Shown in pieces: positions 15,589-24,335 of a DNA stretch of 64,000 nt. A model generated the notes under the pieces. It had not been told where the DNA came from. It ran no database searches and saw only the letters and a program-made list of their open reading frames with translations. The stretch covers positions 1-64,000 of the forward strand of contig JANQMH010000045.1 of NCBI GenBank assembly GCA_028280195.1, in the 5' to 3' direction. Both the position numbers and the translations under genes were made by a program. Positions within the stretch are counted from its first letter, which is position 1, and every line of letters begins with the position of its first letter. The stretch is from Exilibacterium sp. Lineage in GTDB: Bacteria > Pseudomonadota > Gammaproteobacteria > Pseudomonadales > Cellvibrionaceae.

Positions 15589-17931
15589 TTAACTCGCTTT
15601 GGCCGGCAAAAGCGACCGCATTTTCTTGGCGGCAGCAACCATATGGATAAGTGATGGTTTCACCTCCGCCCAAGCGCGCGTCTTTAAACCACAGTCTGGA
15701 TTCACCCAGAGATTGCGGCGTGGCAGGACGGCTTCCGCTTTGCCCATGAGACCCACCATTTCATTCTCGCTGGGCACGCGTGGTGAGTGGATGTCATACA
15801 CGCCGGGACCAATCTCGTTCGGATACTTGAAGCCCACGAAGGCATCGAGCAATTCCATATTAGAGCGGCTGGTCTCGATGGTGATGACATCGGCGTCCAT
15901 ATCGGCGATGGACTCAATGATATCGTTGAATTCTGAGTAGCACATATGGGTGTGTATCTGAGTATCATCCTTCACGCCACTGGCGCTCAAGCGGAAGGTT
16001 TTCACGGCCCAATCCAGGTACTCGTCCCAGTCGCTGCGACGCAAAGGCAGGCCTTCGCGAAAGGCGGGTTCATCGATCTGGATAGCGGCAATTCCCGCAG
16101 TCTCGAGACCCACCACCTCATCGCGAATCGCAAGCGCAATTTGATGCGTCGTTACCGAACGCGGCTGGTCGTCGCGCACGAAGCTCCACTGCAGAATCGT
16201 TACCGGGCCAGTAAGCATGCCCTTCATCGGACGCCTGGTCAACGATTGCGCGTACTGCGACCAATAAACAGTCATCGGTTTCGGACGGCTCACATCACCA
16301 AAGATGACCGGGGGCTTAACATAGCGGGAGCCGTAACTTTGCACCCAGCCGTTGCTGGTGAAGGCGAAGCCTTCGAGATTCTCTCCGAAGTATTCCACCA
16401 TATCGTTGCGTTCGAACTCGCCGTGGACGGGCATGTCGATGCCGATTTCCTCCTGGAAGGCTACGCATTTGGCGGTTTCCTCTTTCAGGAATTGATCGTA
16501 GCCGGCGTCGCTGAGTTCACCTTTTTTCCACTGTGCTCGCGCCTGTCGAACCTCTTTGGTCTGTGGAAAAGAGCCAATGGTGGTTGTGGGAAACTCCGGA
16601 AGCTGTAGTTTCCTGGCCTGACTCTGCTGCCGGGTCGAAAAGCTCGAAGCACGCTCGAAGTCACTCGCCGTCACACCCGCCAGGCGCAACTTGACAGCCT
16701 CATCGTGAATGCGTTTACTGGTTTTGCGGGAAGTGGCGGCGGCCTGATTAGCGGCCAGTATTTCTTTGCTGCCTGCGCCATCCAGGAGTTGGCGAAGATC
16801 GACAACTTCGATGAGCTTCTGGTCTGCAAATGCGAGCCAGTTTTTCAGTTCGTCATCGAGTTCCTGTTCATGTTTCAGTGTGATCGGCGAGTGTAGTAGC
16901 GAGCAGCTCGGTGCGATCCAAAGACGATCACCGACTACTGCCTTAGCTTTTTGCAATACAGCCAAAGAACTATCATAGTCGTTTTTCCAGATGTTGCGCC
17001 CTTCGACGATGCCGACTGAAAGTATCTTATCTTGGTGGAATTTTTTAAGCACAGTGTCTATGTCTTCCGCGCCGCGCATGAAGTCAAAGTGCAGTGCATC
17101 GACCGGCAGGGCAAGGTAAGCGTCGAGATTATCGCGTACACCACCGAAGTAGGTGGTGACTAGCAATTTGGCTGTGCCTTTGCTCTTGGCAAGTTGATTG
17201 TAGGCAGTCTTGAAAGCGGCACGTTGCTTGTCATTGAGATCGAGCGAGAATACTGGCTCATCCAACTGAATCCACTGCGCACCGGCTGCTGCAAGCCTGC
17301 TGATGATTTCTTCGTAGACGCTAATCAGGTTGTCGAGCAGCGTGAACTGATCGAAGTCCGGCGTTTTGGGATCTTGTACCTTACCTAAAGACAGGTAGGT
17401 TATCGGGCCGATAAGCACAGGTTTAGCGTTGAGGCCGAGCGCTTTTGCTTCAGCGAATTCGTCGAACACTTTACTACCGGAGAGGGCGAACTTGGAGCCG
17501 GAATGGAACTCTGGGACGATATAGTGATAGTTAGTGTCGAACCACTTTGTCATTTCGCTGGCGAAAGTCGAGATCTTCCCGGTCTGGCAGTCTTTTTCGT
17601 CTGCAACCAGGGATGCGCCACCTTGAGTGCCACGCGCGATAGTGAAAACGGTATTGATATCTGTCTGCCCACCTTTCCACTGGAAGCGAGGAGGCACGTT
17701 GCCAAGCAGGCAGCTCATATCGAGAGTTTGATCGTAGAAAGAGAAATCGTTGACCGGGATAAGATCAATCCCAGCGTCTTTTTGTTTGAGCCAGTTCGTC
17801 CGGCGAATATCGACTCCGGTCTTTTGAAGCTCTGCTTCTGAGATCTGGCCTTTCCAGAACGCCTCTGTCGCACGTTTCAATTCGCGTTGTTCACCGATGC
17901 GAGGGTATCCAAGATTATGAGTTAAAGCCAT
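15589..17931 (-). CDS. metE: Cobalamin-independent methionine synthase
   Basis: MetE transfers a methyl group from methyltetrahydrofolate triglutamate to homocysteine in the cytosol, using one zinc ion. The 780-residue protein is full length, with the N-terminal LGYPRIG motif, the linker and the C-terminal barrel that carries zinc ligands in IHTHMCYSEF (His, Cys) and NPDCGLKTRAW (Cys). ATG 17931 is preceded by AAAGGTAG; 17 codons upstream are open but not homologous. Divergent from metR, as in enterics. Being abundant and zinc-requiring, it sits notably beside zinc genes; a B12-dependent MetH is encoded at 48973-52677. Confidence 0.96.
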   Translation of the reverse strand: MALTHNLGYPRIGEQRELKRATEAFWKGQISEAELQKTGVDIRRTNWLKQKDAGIDLIPVNDFSFYDQTLDMSCLLGNVPPRFQWKGGQTDINTVFTIARGTQGGASLVADEKDCQTGKISTFASEMTKWFDTNYHYIVPEFHSGSKFALSGSKVFDEFAEAKALGLNAKPVLIGPITYLSLGKVQDPKTPDFDQFTLLDNLISVYEEIISRLAAAGAQWIQLDEPVFSLDLNDKQRAAFKTAYNQLAKSKGTAKLLVTTYFGGVRDNLDAYLALPVDALHFDFMRGAEDIDTVLKKFHQDKILSVGIVEGRNIWKNDYDSSLAVLQKAKAVVGDRLWIAPSCSLLHSPITLKHEQELDDELKNWLAFADQKLIEVVDLRQLLDGAGSKEILAANQAAATSRKTSKRIHDEAVKLRLAGVTASDFERASSFSTRQQSQARKLQLPEFPTTTIGSFPQTKEVRQARAQWKKGELSDAGYDQFLKEETAKCVAFQEEIGIDMPVHGEFERNDMVEYFGENLEGFAFTSNGWVQSYGSRYVKPPVIFGDVSRPKPMTVYWSQYAQSLTRRPMKGMLTGPVTILQWSFVRDDQPRSVTTHQIALAIRDEVVGLETAGIAAIQIDEPAFREGLPLRRSDWDEYLDWAVKTFRLSASGVKDDTQIHTHMCYSEFNDIIESIADMDADVITIETSRSNMELLDAFVGFKYPNEIGPGVYDIHSPRVPSENEMVGLMGKAEAVLPRRNLWVNPDCGLKTRAWAEVKPSLIHMVAAAKKMRSLLPAKAS

Positions 17932-17990
17932 AGCGCTACCTTTCAATGCAGTCAATAGTTGATTGCGAGTAGCATAGGGCACTTTATAAA

Positions 17991-18013
17991 TGAATAAAAA
18001 TGGTATATATTCA
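17991..18013. promoter_or_regulatory. Inverted repeat in the metE-metR spacer
   Basis: TGAATA (17991-17996) and TATTCA (18008-18013) face each other across 11 bp in an AT-rich 102-bp divergent promoter. The halves resemble the TGAA and TTCA arms of MetR sites, but the spacing is longer than the usual 5 bp. Confidence 0.4.
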
Positions 18014-18033
18014 CATATCCATTATTTTTCCTC

Positions 18034-18957
18034 ATGAATGATATGCTTGAACGCATCCATCTAACAGTCGTACAGGCCGTTGATCATCACGGCTCTCTGA
18101 CGGCGGCAGCTAAACAACTCTGTGTGACACAGTCTGCACTGAGTCACACTATGCGTAAGCTGGAAGATAATCTCGGCACACCGATCTGGTTACGCGAGGG
18201 GCGCAGCCTGAGGTTGACGCAGGCGGGACAATACCTGTTAAACATCGCCAATCGCGTGCTCCCGCAATTGAACTACGCAGAAAGCAAACTCCAGCAAATG
18301 GCAAAGGGCGAGCGCGGCACCTTGCGGATCGGCATGGAGTGCCACCCCTGTTACCAATGGTTATTGAAAGTGGTTTCCCCCTTTTTAGCGGCTTGGCCCG
18401 ATGTGGACGTGGATGTGAAGCAGAAGTTTCAGTTCGGCGGTGTCGGCGCCTTGCTGGGCTACGACATTGACTTACTGGTAACGCCTGATCCCTTCTACAA
18501 AACCGGTTTGTGTTTTGAGCCTGTGTTTGATTATGAGCAGGTGCTGGTGGTGCCGCAAAACCATGTTTTGGCGGGGCGACAATTTATCAAGGCAGAAGAA
18601 TTGCGGGATCAAATCTTACTGACCTATCCTGTCGCACCAGATCGCCTGGATATTTACACACAGTTCCTCAACCCGGCTGGTGTAGTGCCCAAACATCACA
18701 AAACCAGCGAAACCACCGATATTATGCTGCAAATGGTCGCCAGTGGTCGCGGGGTAGCGGCTTTGCCAAGGTGGCTGGCTGAAGAATACTGCAGAAAATT
18801 GCCGTTAGCTGTGGTGCGTTTAGGCCAAGGCGGTATAGCAAAACAAATTTACCTGGGAACTCGCAAAAGCGATTGCGACATTGAATACCTGAGGGCCTTT
18901 ATCAACTTGGCACGCAGTTACGGGCACCCAACGGCAGCAGCCAATGTCTCACTGTAA
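18034..18957 (+). CDS. metR: LysR-type regulator MetR
   Basis: A 307-residue LysR-family activator, assigned to MetR from sequence and from its divergent position to metE. The helix-turn-helix covers residues 20-50 (GSLTAAAKQLCVTQSALSHT). The effector domain carries ECHPCYQWL and VTPDP, typical of MetR, which senses homocysteine. In relatives it activates metE and itself. It ends the accessory segment; 27 bp later a decayed brnT fragment begins. Confidence 0.92.
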   Translation: MNDMLERIHLTVVQAVDHHGSLTAAAKQLCVTQSALSHTMRKLEDNLGTPIWLREGRSLRLTQAGQYLLNIANRVLPQLNYAESKLQQMAKGERGTLRIGMECHPCYQWLLKVVSPFLAAWPDVDVDVKQKFQFGGVGALLGYDIDLLVTPDPFYKTGLCFEPVFDYEQVLVVPQNHVLAGRQFIKAEELRDQILLTYPVAPDRLDIYTQFLNPAGVVPKHHKTSETTDIMLQMVASGRGVAALPRWLAEEYCRKLPLAVVRLGQGGIAKQIYLGTRKSDCDIEYLRAFINLARSYGHPTAAANVSL

Positions 18958-18984
18958 CCATGGTGAGGAAACAGTGGGCATCAT

Positions 18985-19044
18985 CCTTGTTGGTACTGTT
19001 TTACTTCATGCCTGGTAGCCGGCCTGGCTGAAATTAACCGGACT
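18985..19044 (-). pseudogene. Decayed brnT 3' end
   Basis: Sixty bases align with the 3' end of brnT at 9025-9084 with five mismatches and no gaps. On the minus strand it would read LISARPATRHEVKQYQQG and stop, so the protein end is conserved and the differences are those of a related, not identical, toxin gene. Similarity ceases abruptly at 19044. No antitoxin or toxin start remains. Confidence 0.7.
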
Positions 19045-19138
19045 TACTGCAAAATCAATGAAACTACTGTAGGCGGTTCCTGCGAGGGCGATGTAAACGG
19101 CCGCATCTTCCATCGGGTTGAAGACTTTGGGCGCACAT

Positions 19139-20053
19139 TCACACTTGGGGTGATGGGGAGGTGCTGAGCGGCGCCTTGCCGGTATCTTCAAGCCAGTTGA
19201 CCAGTTTATCCCACTGTTCAATCTCGCCGCTGTTGCCGCCGGACGGGAACTCGTGGATGCCCAGTCCCTTTTCCGCCGCATTCAGATAATTGTGATTGTC
19301 TTTGAAGTTAACCACAAAAGGAATATCCAGGGCGCTTAGAAACAGCACCAGCTTTTTATAGGCCTGAGTCTTTTTGGGCACCCGGTTGGCGACAATACCC
19401 ACTGGAATGTTGCGGCTTCTCACTTTGCCAATCAGTAACAGATCCTGAATGAATCTGGCCGTTGCCTGCATATCGATGGAGGAGGGCAGCACCGGGATAA
19501 TAACCGCGTCAACGTTTCTCAGCAGGTCAATAAGGTCGACGCCGGTTGTGCCGGCGGGGGCGTCGAGTATAATCCGCTGTGTACCGGGGGGGGTGCGCAG
19601 CTGCCAGTTTCGCGTCACTGATCCACTGGCGCCGGGGTGGGCGGCAATACCGTGAATGTGCGGGGCATCTTCACTTTCGGCAGTTCTCAATTTCAACCAG
19701 CCCAGACTCGAACCCTGAGGGTCGTAGTCCATGATGACGGTGTTAAATTCCTTTGCCGCAAAGTAACTGGCGAGGTTGGTGCTGATAGTCGTCTTGCCGC
19801 AGCCACCCTTGCCGTTGACGACAAGGTATCGCCGGCATCCCCCTTTGCTTTCAACGGGTGTCACCTTTCTGGTTGTTGCCACGACGTTTCCGGGGCTGAC
19901 AGCCGGTACATAAACAGGCTTGATAGTGGAAGGGTTTGCTGGTGCATGCTGGGTACGGGTGAAATTGTGTGCGTTAGGCGGGTCGGGTGGCGGCGTTGCC
20001 GGCTGCCACAAATTCTGTATTCGCTTGCGAATGATGTTCAAGGTCCGAACCAC
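19139..20053 (-). CDS. Orphan ParA-family ATPase
   Basis: A 304-residue ParA/MinD-type ATPase. About 60 residues of proline-rich, basic, probably disordered sequence precede the ATPase core, which has the deviant Walker A NGKGGCGKTT (near residue 80), DYDPQGSS and the Walker B region IILDAPAG. No ParB-like partner, parS-like site or chemotaxis neighbour is present, so plasmid partition is unlikely; positioning of a protein cargo (McdA or PpfA style) is possible. The start is GTG with GAGG upstream. It faces ogt divergently. Confidence 0.85.
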   Translation of the reverse strand: MVRTLNIIRKRIQNLWQPATPPPDPPNAHNFTRTQHAPANPSTIKPVYVPAVSPGNVVATTRKVTPVESKGGCRRYLVVNGKGGCGKTTISTNLASYFAAKEFNTVIMDYDPQGSSLGWLKLRTAESEDAPHIHGIAAHPGASGSVTRNWQLRTPPGTQRIILDAPAGTTGVDLIDLLRNVDAVIIPVLPSSIDMQATARFIQDLLLIGKVRSRNIPVGIVANRVPKKTQAYKKLVLFLSALDIPFVVNFKDNHNYLNAAEKGLGIHEFPSGGNSGEIEQWDKLVNWLEDTGKAPLSTSPSPQV

Positions 20054-20072
20054 CTAAACCTCATCAGGTGTG

Positions 20073-20090
20073 AGATGAATTACTTCATCT
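20073..20090. promoter_or_regulatory. Palindrome upstream of the orphan parA
   Basis: AGATGAA-TTAC-TTCATCT is a perfect 7-bp inverted repeat 20 bp before the parA start codon, in the divergent spacer with ogt. It has the form of an operator, perhaps for autoregulation. Confidence 0.35.
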
Positions 20091-20316
20091 TAATCTGGCG
20101 TGGCCACTACTCTTTAATGTCGCTATATGCGTTGGCATGTTAACAATGCAAGACCTCTGCCGCTTTGACATAGCTCACATTATTAGTGCGTCATTTTCCC
20201 ATGCCGGCAGCATGCTGGCGCATCGTTTTTCACAACAGGCCGTTGCCCGCAGCACACCCGGTGGTTTTCCCGGCGCGGATATGATCTACTTGGCGCGGTA
20301 AAAATTGAGGCCCTCA

Positions 20317-20874
20317 ATGATGCCACAAGTGCAACCCTTATCTCTATTCGCCGGAAGCTGTGCCAGCCCAATTGGGAAAATTCTCATTGTCTTCGATGAC
20401 GACAAGGCAATGCGCGCGCTTGATTTCGAAGACTACGAGGATCGAATGTTCCGCCTGCTGCGCCGTCACTATGGCGAGCGGGAAAAGGGCTACACAATGT
20501 CGCCGCGGCCACTTCCGGGCGAGTTTACAGCGGCATTGCAGGACTACTTTGCCGGCAATACCCAGGCGCTCGATGGCATCGTCGTGCGCACAGGGGGAAC
20601 GCCATTTCAAAAAAGCGTCTGGTCTGCACTGCGGGGCATCCCGGCGGGTACGACATTGAGCTATGGTGCACTGGCAGACAGGCTCGACAGCCCGCGGGCG
20701 GTGCGGGCAGTCGGACTCGCCAATGGTGCCAACCCGATTAGTATCGTTGTGCCTTGTCATCGGGTTATCGGTGCCGATGGTTCGTTGACGGGCTACGGCG
20801 GCGGGCTCGAGCGCAAGCAATGGTTGCTCAATCACGAGGGCGCACTGTCCGCATCGCAAGAAGCGCTTTTTTAG
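20317..20874 (+). CDS. ogt: Methylated-DNA-protein-cysteine methyltransferase
   Basis: A suicide DNA repair protein that moves the alkyl group from O6-alkylguanine to its own cysteine. The 185-residue protein has the helix-turn-helix stretch TPFQKSVWSALRGIPAG, the Arg finger region YGALADRL, and the active site PCHRVIG. It has no AdaA domain, so it is Ogt-like. ATG 20317 is followed immediately by a second ATG; either may be used. It complements the AlkB-like gene at 2.5 kb in alkylation repair. Confidence 0.92.
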   Translation: MMPQVQPLSLFAGSCASPIGKILIVFDDDKAMRALDFEDYEDRMFRLLRRHYGEREKGYTMSPRPLPGEFTAALQDYFAGNTQALDGIVVRTGGTPFQKSVWSALRGIPAGTTLSYGALADRLDSPRAVRAVGLANGANPISIVVPCHRVIGADGSLTGYGGGLERKQWLLNHEGALSASQEALF

Positions 20875-20971
20875 CCGGCAGACCGCCGGTATTGACACCG
20901 GCATGGAACAATTACCGGCACCGGGCTGATGAATATAAGCGGGGTTTGGCTCGGCAGGTATTGCCGCAGCG

Positions 20972-21775
20972 TCAGCAGACGCCGTGCAGCTCTATCGGGC
21001 CTGGCGCCGCAGAGGCGGGTATATCGATCACACTTCGCCCCGGCACCACCTTTCTAAACACCAGGGAATAGTCGTCTTTTGTGGCGTTTTCGGTTTTTAA
21101 AGCCAGGGCCACTTTATGGGTGTGGTGTATCAGCATCTGCCAGAACAGCCAGCCCTGTGGCTGGTCATTGCGCTGGGGATCGAAACTGATGGCAATCCTG
21201 TCATGCTCGTTGTTTTCGGCAAAGGCAAAGCTGAACTGGTCGAGAGGGATGGATAAGCCCATGCCGCAGGCTTTGATATAGGCCTCTTTCAAGGTCCACA
21301 AATCAAAAAAACGCCCGCGCTGGCGCTCAGCCGGTAGCGCCAGCAGCTGTTCCACTTCACGCGATGAAAAAAAACTTTCGGCGATTTCCACAGTCTGCCC
21401 GTCGCGCTCGATCCATTCTATGTCAACCCCTACCTCCCGCGCCAGCATCACTGCCATCACCACAATACCTTCGGTATGGGAGAGATTAAAACGCAGTGGC
21501 AGGTCGATGGGGTTTTCGATGCTCGGTTTTCCATAGCGATTCTTTTCAAACACCCACTGCCAGGGTTTTATTTCCGGGACATAGAAAGACAGAGTAGAGC
21601 GCACCAGCGCACGGGTGATCAGGTACTGATGGCGGTGCTTCTCGAAATGAAAGCGCTGCTGTTGCTGCCGCTCGGCTGCAGCCAGCATGGGGAAGTAGTC
21701 GGCGAGAATGCCCGCATCATTGATTTCCGGATCGCAGGCAAACCATAAATGGATTTCACGAGCATCGATATTCAT
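20972..21775 (-). CDS. Sfp-type 4'-phosphopantetheinyl transferase
   Basis: This enzyme attaches phosphopantetheine from CoA to carrier proteins. The 267-residue length and motifs fit the Sfp/AcpT group: RFNLSHTEG, VGVDIEW (Mg ligands) and WTLKEAYIKACGMG. No polyketide or peptide synthetase gene lies in the window, so its carrier protein is encoded elsewhere. It is 12 bp downstream of the phosphoesterase gene, on the same strand, and probably cotranscribed. Confidence 0.9.
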   Translation of the reverse strand: MNIDAREIHLWFACDPEINDAGILADYFPMLAAAERQQQQRFHFEKHRHQYLITRALVRSTLSFYVPEIKPWQWVFEKNRYGKPSIENPIDLPLRFNLSHTEGIVVMAVMLAREVGVDIEWIERDGQTVEIAESFFSSREVEQLLALPAERQRGRFFDLWTLKEAYIKACGMGLSIPLDQFSFAFAENNEHDRIAISFDPQRNDQPQGWLFWQMLIHHTHKVALALKTENATKDDYSLVFRKVVPGRSVIDIPASAAPGPIELHGVC

Positions 21776-21787
21776 CGGCGGGCGGAC

Positions 21788-22552
21788 CTATTGCTCATGG
21801 ATACAAAGCAGTTTTTTTGCCGCGATACGCGTCTCTCCGGGGTAGCCGTAGGCATTGTTGATATAGCAGATGCCCTCCAGGGTAACTCTGCGATTGACAT
21901 GGCTATGGCCGTATACATGGATGTCCGCATTCAGGCGGCGAATCTGCTGTTCGAGTGCATAGCTGCCTAGTACCGGGTAGAGTATGCGTTTGTCGGCGGG
22001 AATATAACTGGGCATCAGGTCGATACGCGGGAGAAAGTGGGAAAAAGTTATCAGTGTGCCGGTGTCGGACTGCGGCGGCCTCTGTTGACTGTTCTGCTGG
22101 GTAAAATGGCGGGTAATGGTCGATTCGTCGTAGCCCTCGGGCCACTGGCAGGCCCGGTAGTCCATCCAGATATCGCGCAGCTCTTGTGTCGGCATACCGA
22201 AGGAGTAGTCGTACCAGCCAAGCAGGGGGACAATACTGAGTGATCCGTCGTGAAACGGTTGCATGGTGACGCCGAGGTCGCTGGCAAGCGCGCTGACGGC
22301 GTTGAATTTTTCAAATGAGTTGGTTTGGCCGCTGCGGGTAACCCACAGTTCGTGATTGCCGGGTACAAACAGCACGGTCTTGAAACGCGCTGCCAGCTGT
22401 TGCAGGCCGGTGGCCAGCAGTTCCATGCGGTCGGTTAAATCGCCCGCCAGAATCAACAGGTCGTTTTGGTAGTCACTGGTGGACAGGGTGCTGAGCCAGC
22501 TTGCATTCTCTTCGTAGTCTATGTGGATATCCGATAAGCAAAACACTCGCAT
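21788..22552 (-). CDS. Calcineurin-like metallophosphoesterase
   Basis: A 254-residue protein with the five metallophosphoesterase blocks: SDIHID, LAGDLTD, GNHELW, a His in ITFSHF, and GHSHVNRR. Two metal ions would be bound. The substrate is unknown. ATG 22552 (MRVFCLSDIH) is chosen because the domain starts there; ten codons upstream are open. It precedes the phosphopantetheinyl transferase in a two-gene run. Confidence 0.85.
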   Translation of the reverse strand: MRVFCLSDIHIDYEENASWLSTLSTSDYQNDLLILAGDLTDRMELLATGLQQLAARFKTVLFVPGNHELWVTRSGQTNSFEKFNAVSALASDLGVTMQPFHDGSLSIVPLLGWYDYSFGMPTQELRDIWMDYRACQWPEGYDESTITRHFTQQNSQQRPPQSDTGTLITFSHFLPRIDLMPSYIPADKRILYPVLGSYALEQQIRRLNADIHVYGHSHVNRRVTLEGICYINNAYGYPGETRIAAKKLLCIHEQ

Positions 22553-22692
22553 AACATCAAAGCCCGCTTGTCCGGCCGCCATCCAAAAGCGCCGAGTATA
22601 GCAGCGATAGACAAAGCTGTTCCTATATGGCGAAAATATTGTTAGATGACGAAAATACTGTTTGATGGCAAACTGTTGGCGGGCCGGTTGCC

Positions 22693-23607
22693 TTAGCCCT
22701 TTAACTTGCGCAGCAACAGGTCCTGCGATATGCCGAGCATTTCCGCCGCCCGCGACTGGTTACCGTCGCATGACTCGAGCGCCTCTTCAATCATTTCTCT
22801 TTCAAACCGTGCCTGTGATTCCCGCAGCATGACCGGGCGCCGGCCGAAAAGCAGTGAGTGGCCGCCTTTGACGGCTGCGTGTTCCCGGGTGGCGGGGATG
22901 GCGGCGAGGAAGTTAAACAGGCGCTCACTGGCTTCGGTATAGACAAGCACCATCAGCAGGAAGTTGATGAAAAACGACACCAGCACCGCGGCGTTGATTT
23001 TATAGCCGAGTTGCATGGCGGTGATTACCAGCGCCACCATCAATACCATGGGAATATTGCCGATCAGCATGACCAGCGCCCGGCGCTTGCGAAAGGTATT
23101 GGTGTTGGTGGCGTAGCAGCGCGCCAGTACTGCCAGGCTGGCGAATAAAGCACCCAGAATCGTCACCGGCAGTATCCAGTAGTAGGGGCCGGGCACCCGC
23201 GTGAGGTGGTAGCCGATACTTTCGACCCCCAGCAGCGTGAAGCCGGGAATGAACAGTGCCAGCGCAGCGGCGGCCCCATAGCCGATCAGGCAGCGGTTGA
23301 GGGTAGGGGTCATCTGACCACTGATATCCAGCGACAGACCCAGCAGGCTGATGCAGGCGCCGAGGGCGAAAAAGTAGTAGGCCATCAGGCAGGGCAGGGC
23401 CTGCTCGGGGCGGGTGAGGTAAGTAAAGCCCGCCAACTCGGCAATATTGACGCCACAGAGAAAAAACAGGAAGGCGCGAAACCAGGGGCGTATATCCCTG
23501 AGGGTGTAGCGCGCGATCCAGAAAATCAATACCTTGGTCGCCAGCGCCAAAATACTCGGTAGAGCGTACAGCGACGCCAAATGTATTACGCCATCCCCGC
23601 CTGACAT
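22693..23607 (-). CDS. Membrane-bound Fis-type transcription regulator
   Basis: A 304-residue protein with two parts. Residues 1-225 form about seven hydrophobic helices resembling the sensor module of 7TM histidine kinases, starting right at the N-terminus without a cleaved signal. Residues 255-304 form a Fis/NtrC-type helix-turn-helix (EREMIEEALESCDGNQSRAA then EMLGISQDLLLRKLKG). No receiver, kinase or AAA+ domain is present. The layout implies a one-component regulator that stays in the inner membrane while contacting DNA. Neighbours are convergent or same-strand genes with no clear link. Confidence 0.8.
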   Translation of the reverse strand: MSGGDGVIHLASLYALPSILALATKVLIFWIARYTLRDIRPWFRAFLFFLCGVNIAELAGFTYLTRPEQALPCLMAYYFFALGACISLLGLSLDISGQMTPTLNRCLIGYGAAAALALFIPGFTLLGVESIGYHLTRVPGPYYWILPVTILGALFASLAVLARCYATNTNTFRKRRALVMLIGNIPMVLMVALVITAMQLGYKINAAVLVSFFINFLLMVLVYTEASERLFNFLAAIPATREHAAVKGGHSLLFGRRPVMLRESQARFEREMIEEALESCDGNQSRAAEMLGISQDLLLRKLKG

Positions 23608-23810
23608 GTACTTATCCCGCTTCCTGCTCCCAGATTCCGCAATCCGCCGCCCCCTTTCCTGCCCGCTGCAGCGCCTAAGTGACGGGCAGGGTGACCGGCA
23701 AGTCGGTGCCGGTCAGATTGCCATGCTAATAGTAGGTGATAGCGCATAATTAGACGCCATTTCCGCCGGCCGAGTCAATTGCCAAATAGTGCCGGAAGCG
23801 CGCTGCGCTG

Positions 23811-24335
23811 CTACTCCGGGGGGAACAAATGGGGTTCGATCTCGGAGCGCGTTTCCTCATAGTTGATGCGCAGGGCGAAGTCCTGGCGCTTGCCGAGGTA
23901 GATGATGATGCCGCTGCGATTGGGGTCCGGCGGGTTGTAGATTTCGAAGCGCTTGGCCTGTTTGGCCGGTTTGAGGTCAACTTTGGGTTTTCGCGGTTTG
24001 GCGATGACGATGACCTCTTCGATATCGCTGTCGGCTTTTGGCACGGACAGCTGGATCTTGAATACCTCCTCATCGCCTGCGGCGCTTTCGAGTTTCTCAA
24101 CCTTTTCGATACGCGCGCCGAGCTTCGATTCTTTCTTGCCGACCACCGGTTCGAGCCATAGACTGTCAGATTCCTGAGCCAGCGCCGGCAGCGGCAACAG
24201 CGCCAGCAGTAGCGGCGGGCTCAGGCGGCGCAATAACTTTCGCGATGACTTTTGCAATAGCTTTCGCAATAATTTTCGCAATAACTTTGCCGGGCCGCCA
24301 CAGGCGGTGTGAACGGGTTTATCGGATACAGACAT
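23811..24335 (-). CDS. Exported protein with repeat-extended signal region
   Basis: A 174-residue protein of unknown function. The N-terminus is unusual: 15 residues, then a basic KLLR-type repeat (residues 17-37) encoded by five 12-bp DNA repeats, then a hydrophobic stretch LLLALLPLPALA and a likely signal peptidase site before QESDS. The mature part is charged, with a central KPRKPKVDLKPAKQAKRF and a beta-like end. ATG 24335 has GGGAG 9 nt upstream. The protein is probably periplasmic. Confidence 0.65.
   Translation of the reverse strand: MSVSDKPVHTACGGPAKLLRKLLRKLLQKSSRKLLRRLSPPLLLALLPLPALAQESDSLWLEPVVGKKESKLGARIEKVEKLESAAGDEEVFKIQLSVPKADSDIEEVIVIAKPRKPKVDLKPAKQAKRFEIYNPPDPNRSGIIIYLGKRQDFALRINYEETRSEIEPHLFPPE
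24230..24289. repeat. Five 12-bp tandem repeats inside a coding region
   Basis: Units: GCAATAACTTTC, GCGATGACTTTT, GCAATAGCTTTC, GCAATAATTTTC, GCAATAACTTTG. They are in frame and encode K-(L/S)-(L/S)-(R/Q) four-residue repeats in the signal region of the exported protein on the minus strand. Copy number changes would keep the reading frame. Confidence 0.85.

Noticed and set aside
17932-18033. Cobalamin riboswitch upstream of metE
   Set aside because: The spacer to metR is only 102 bp and AT-rich, without a B12-box-like sequence. The metH leader (52678-52906) also shows no B12 box.
19006-19281. 91-codon minus-strand frame overlapping the parA 3' end
   Set aside because: It lies in another frame of parA for most of its length and ends in the wrong frame of the brnT relic. 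No independent support.
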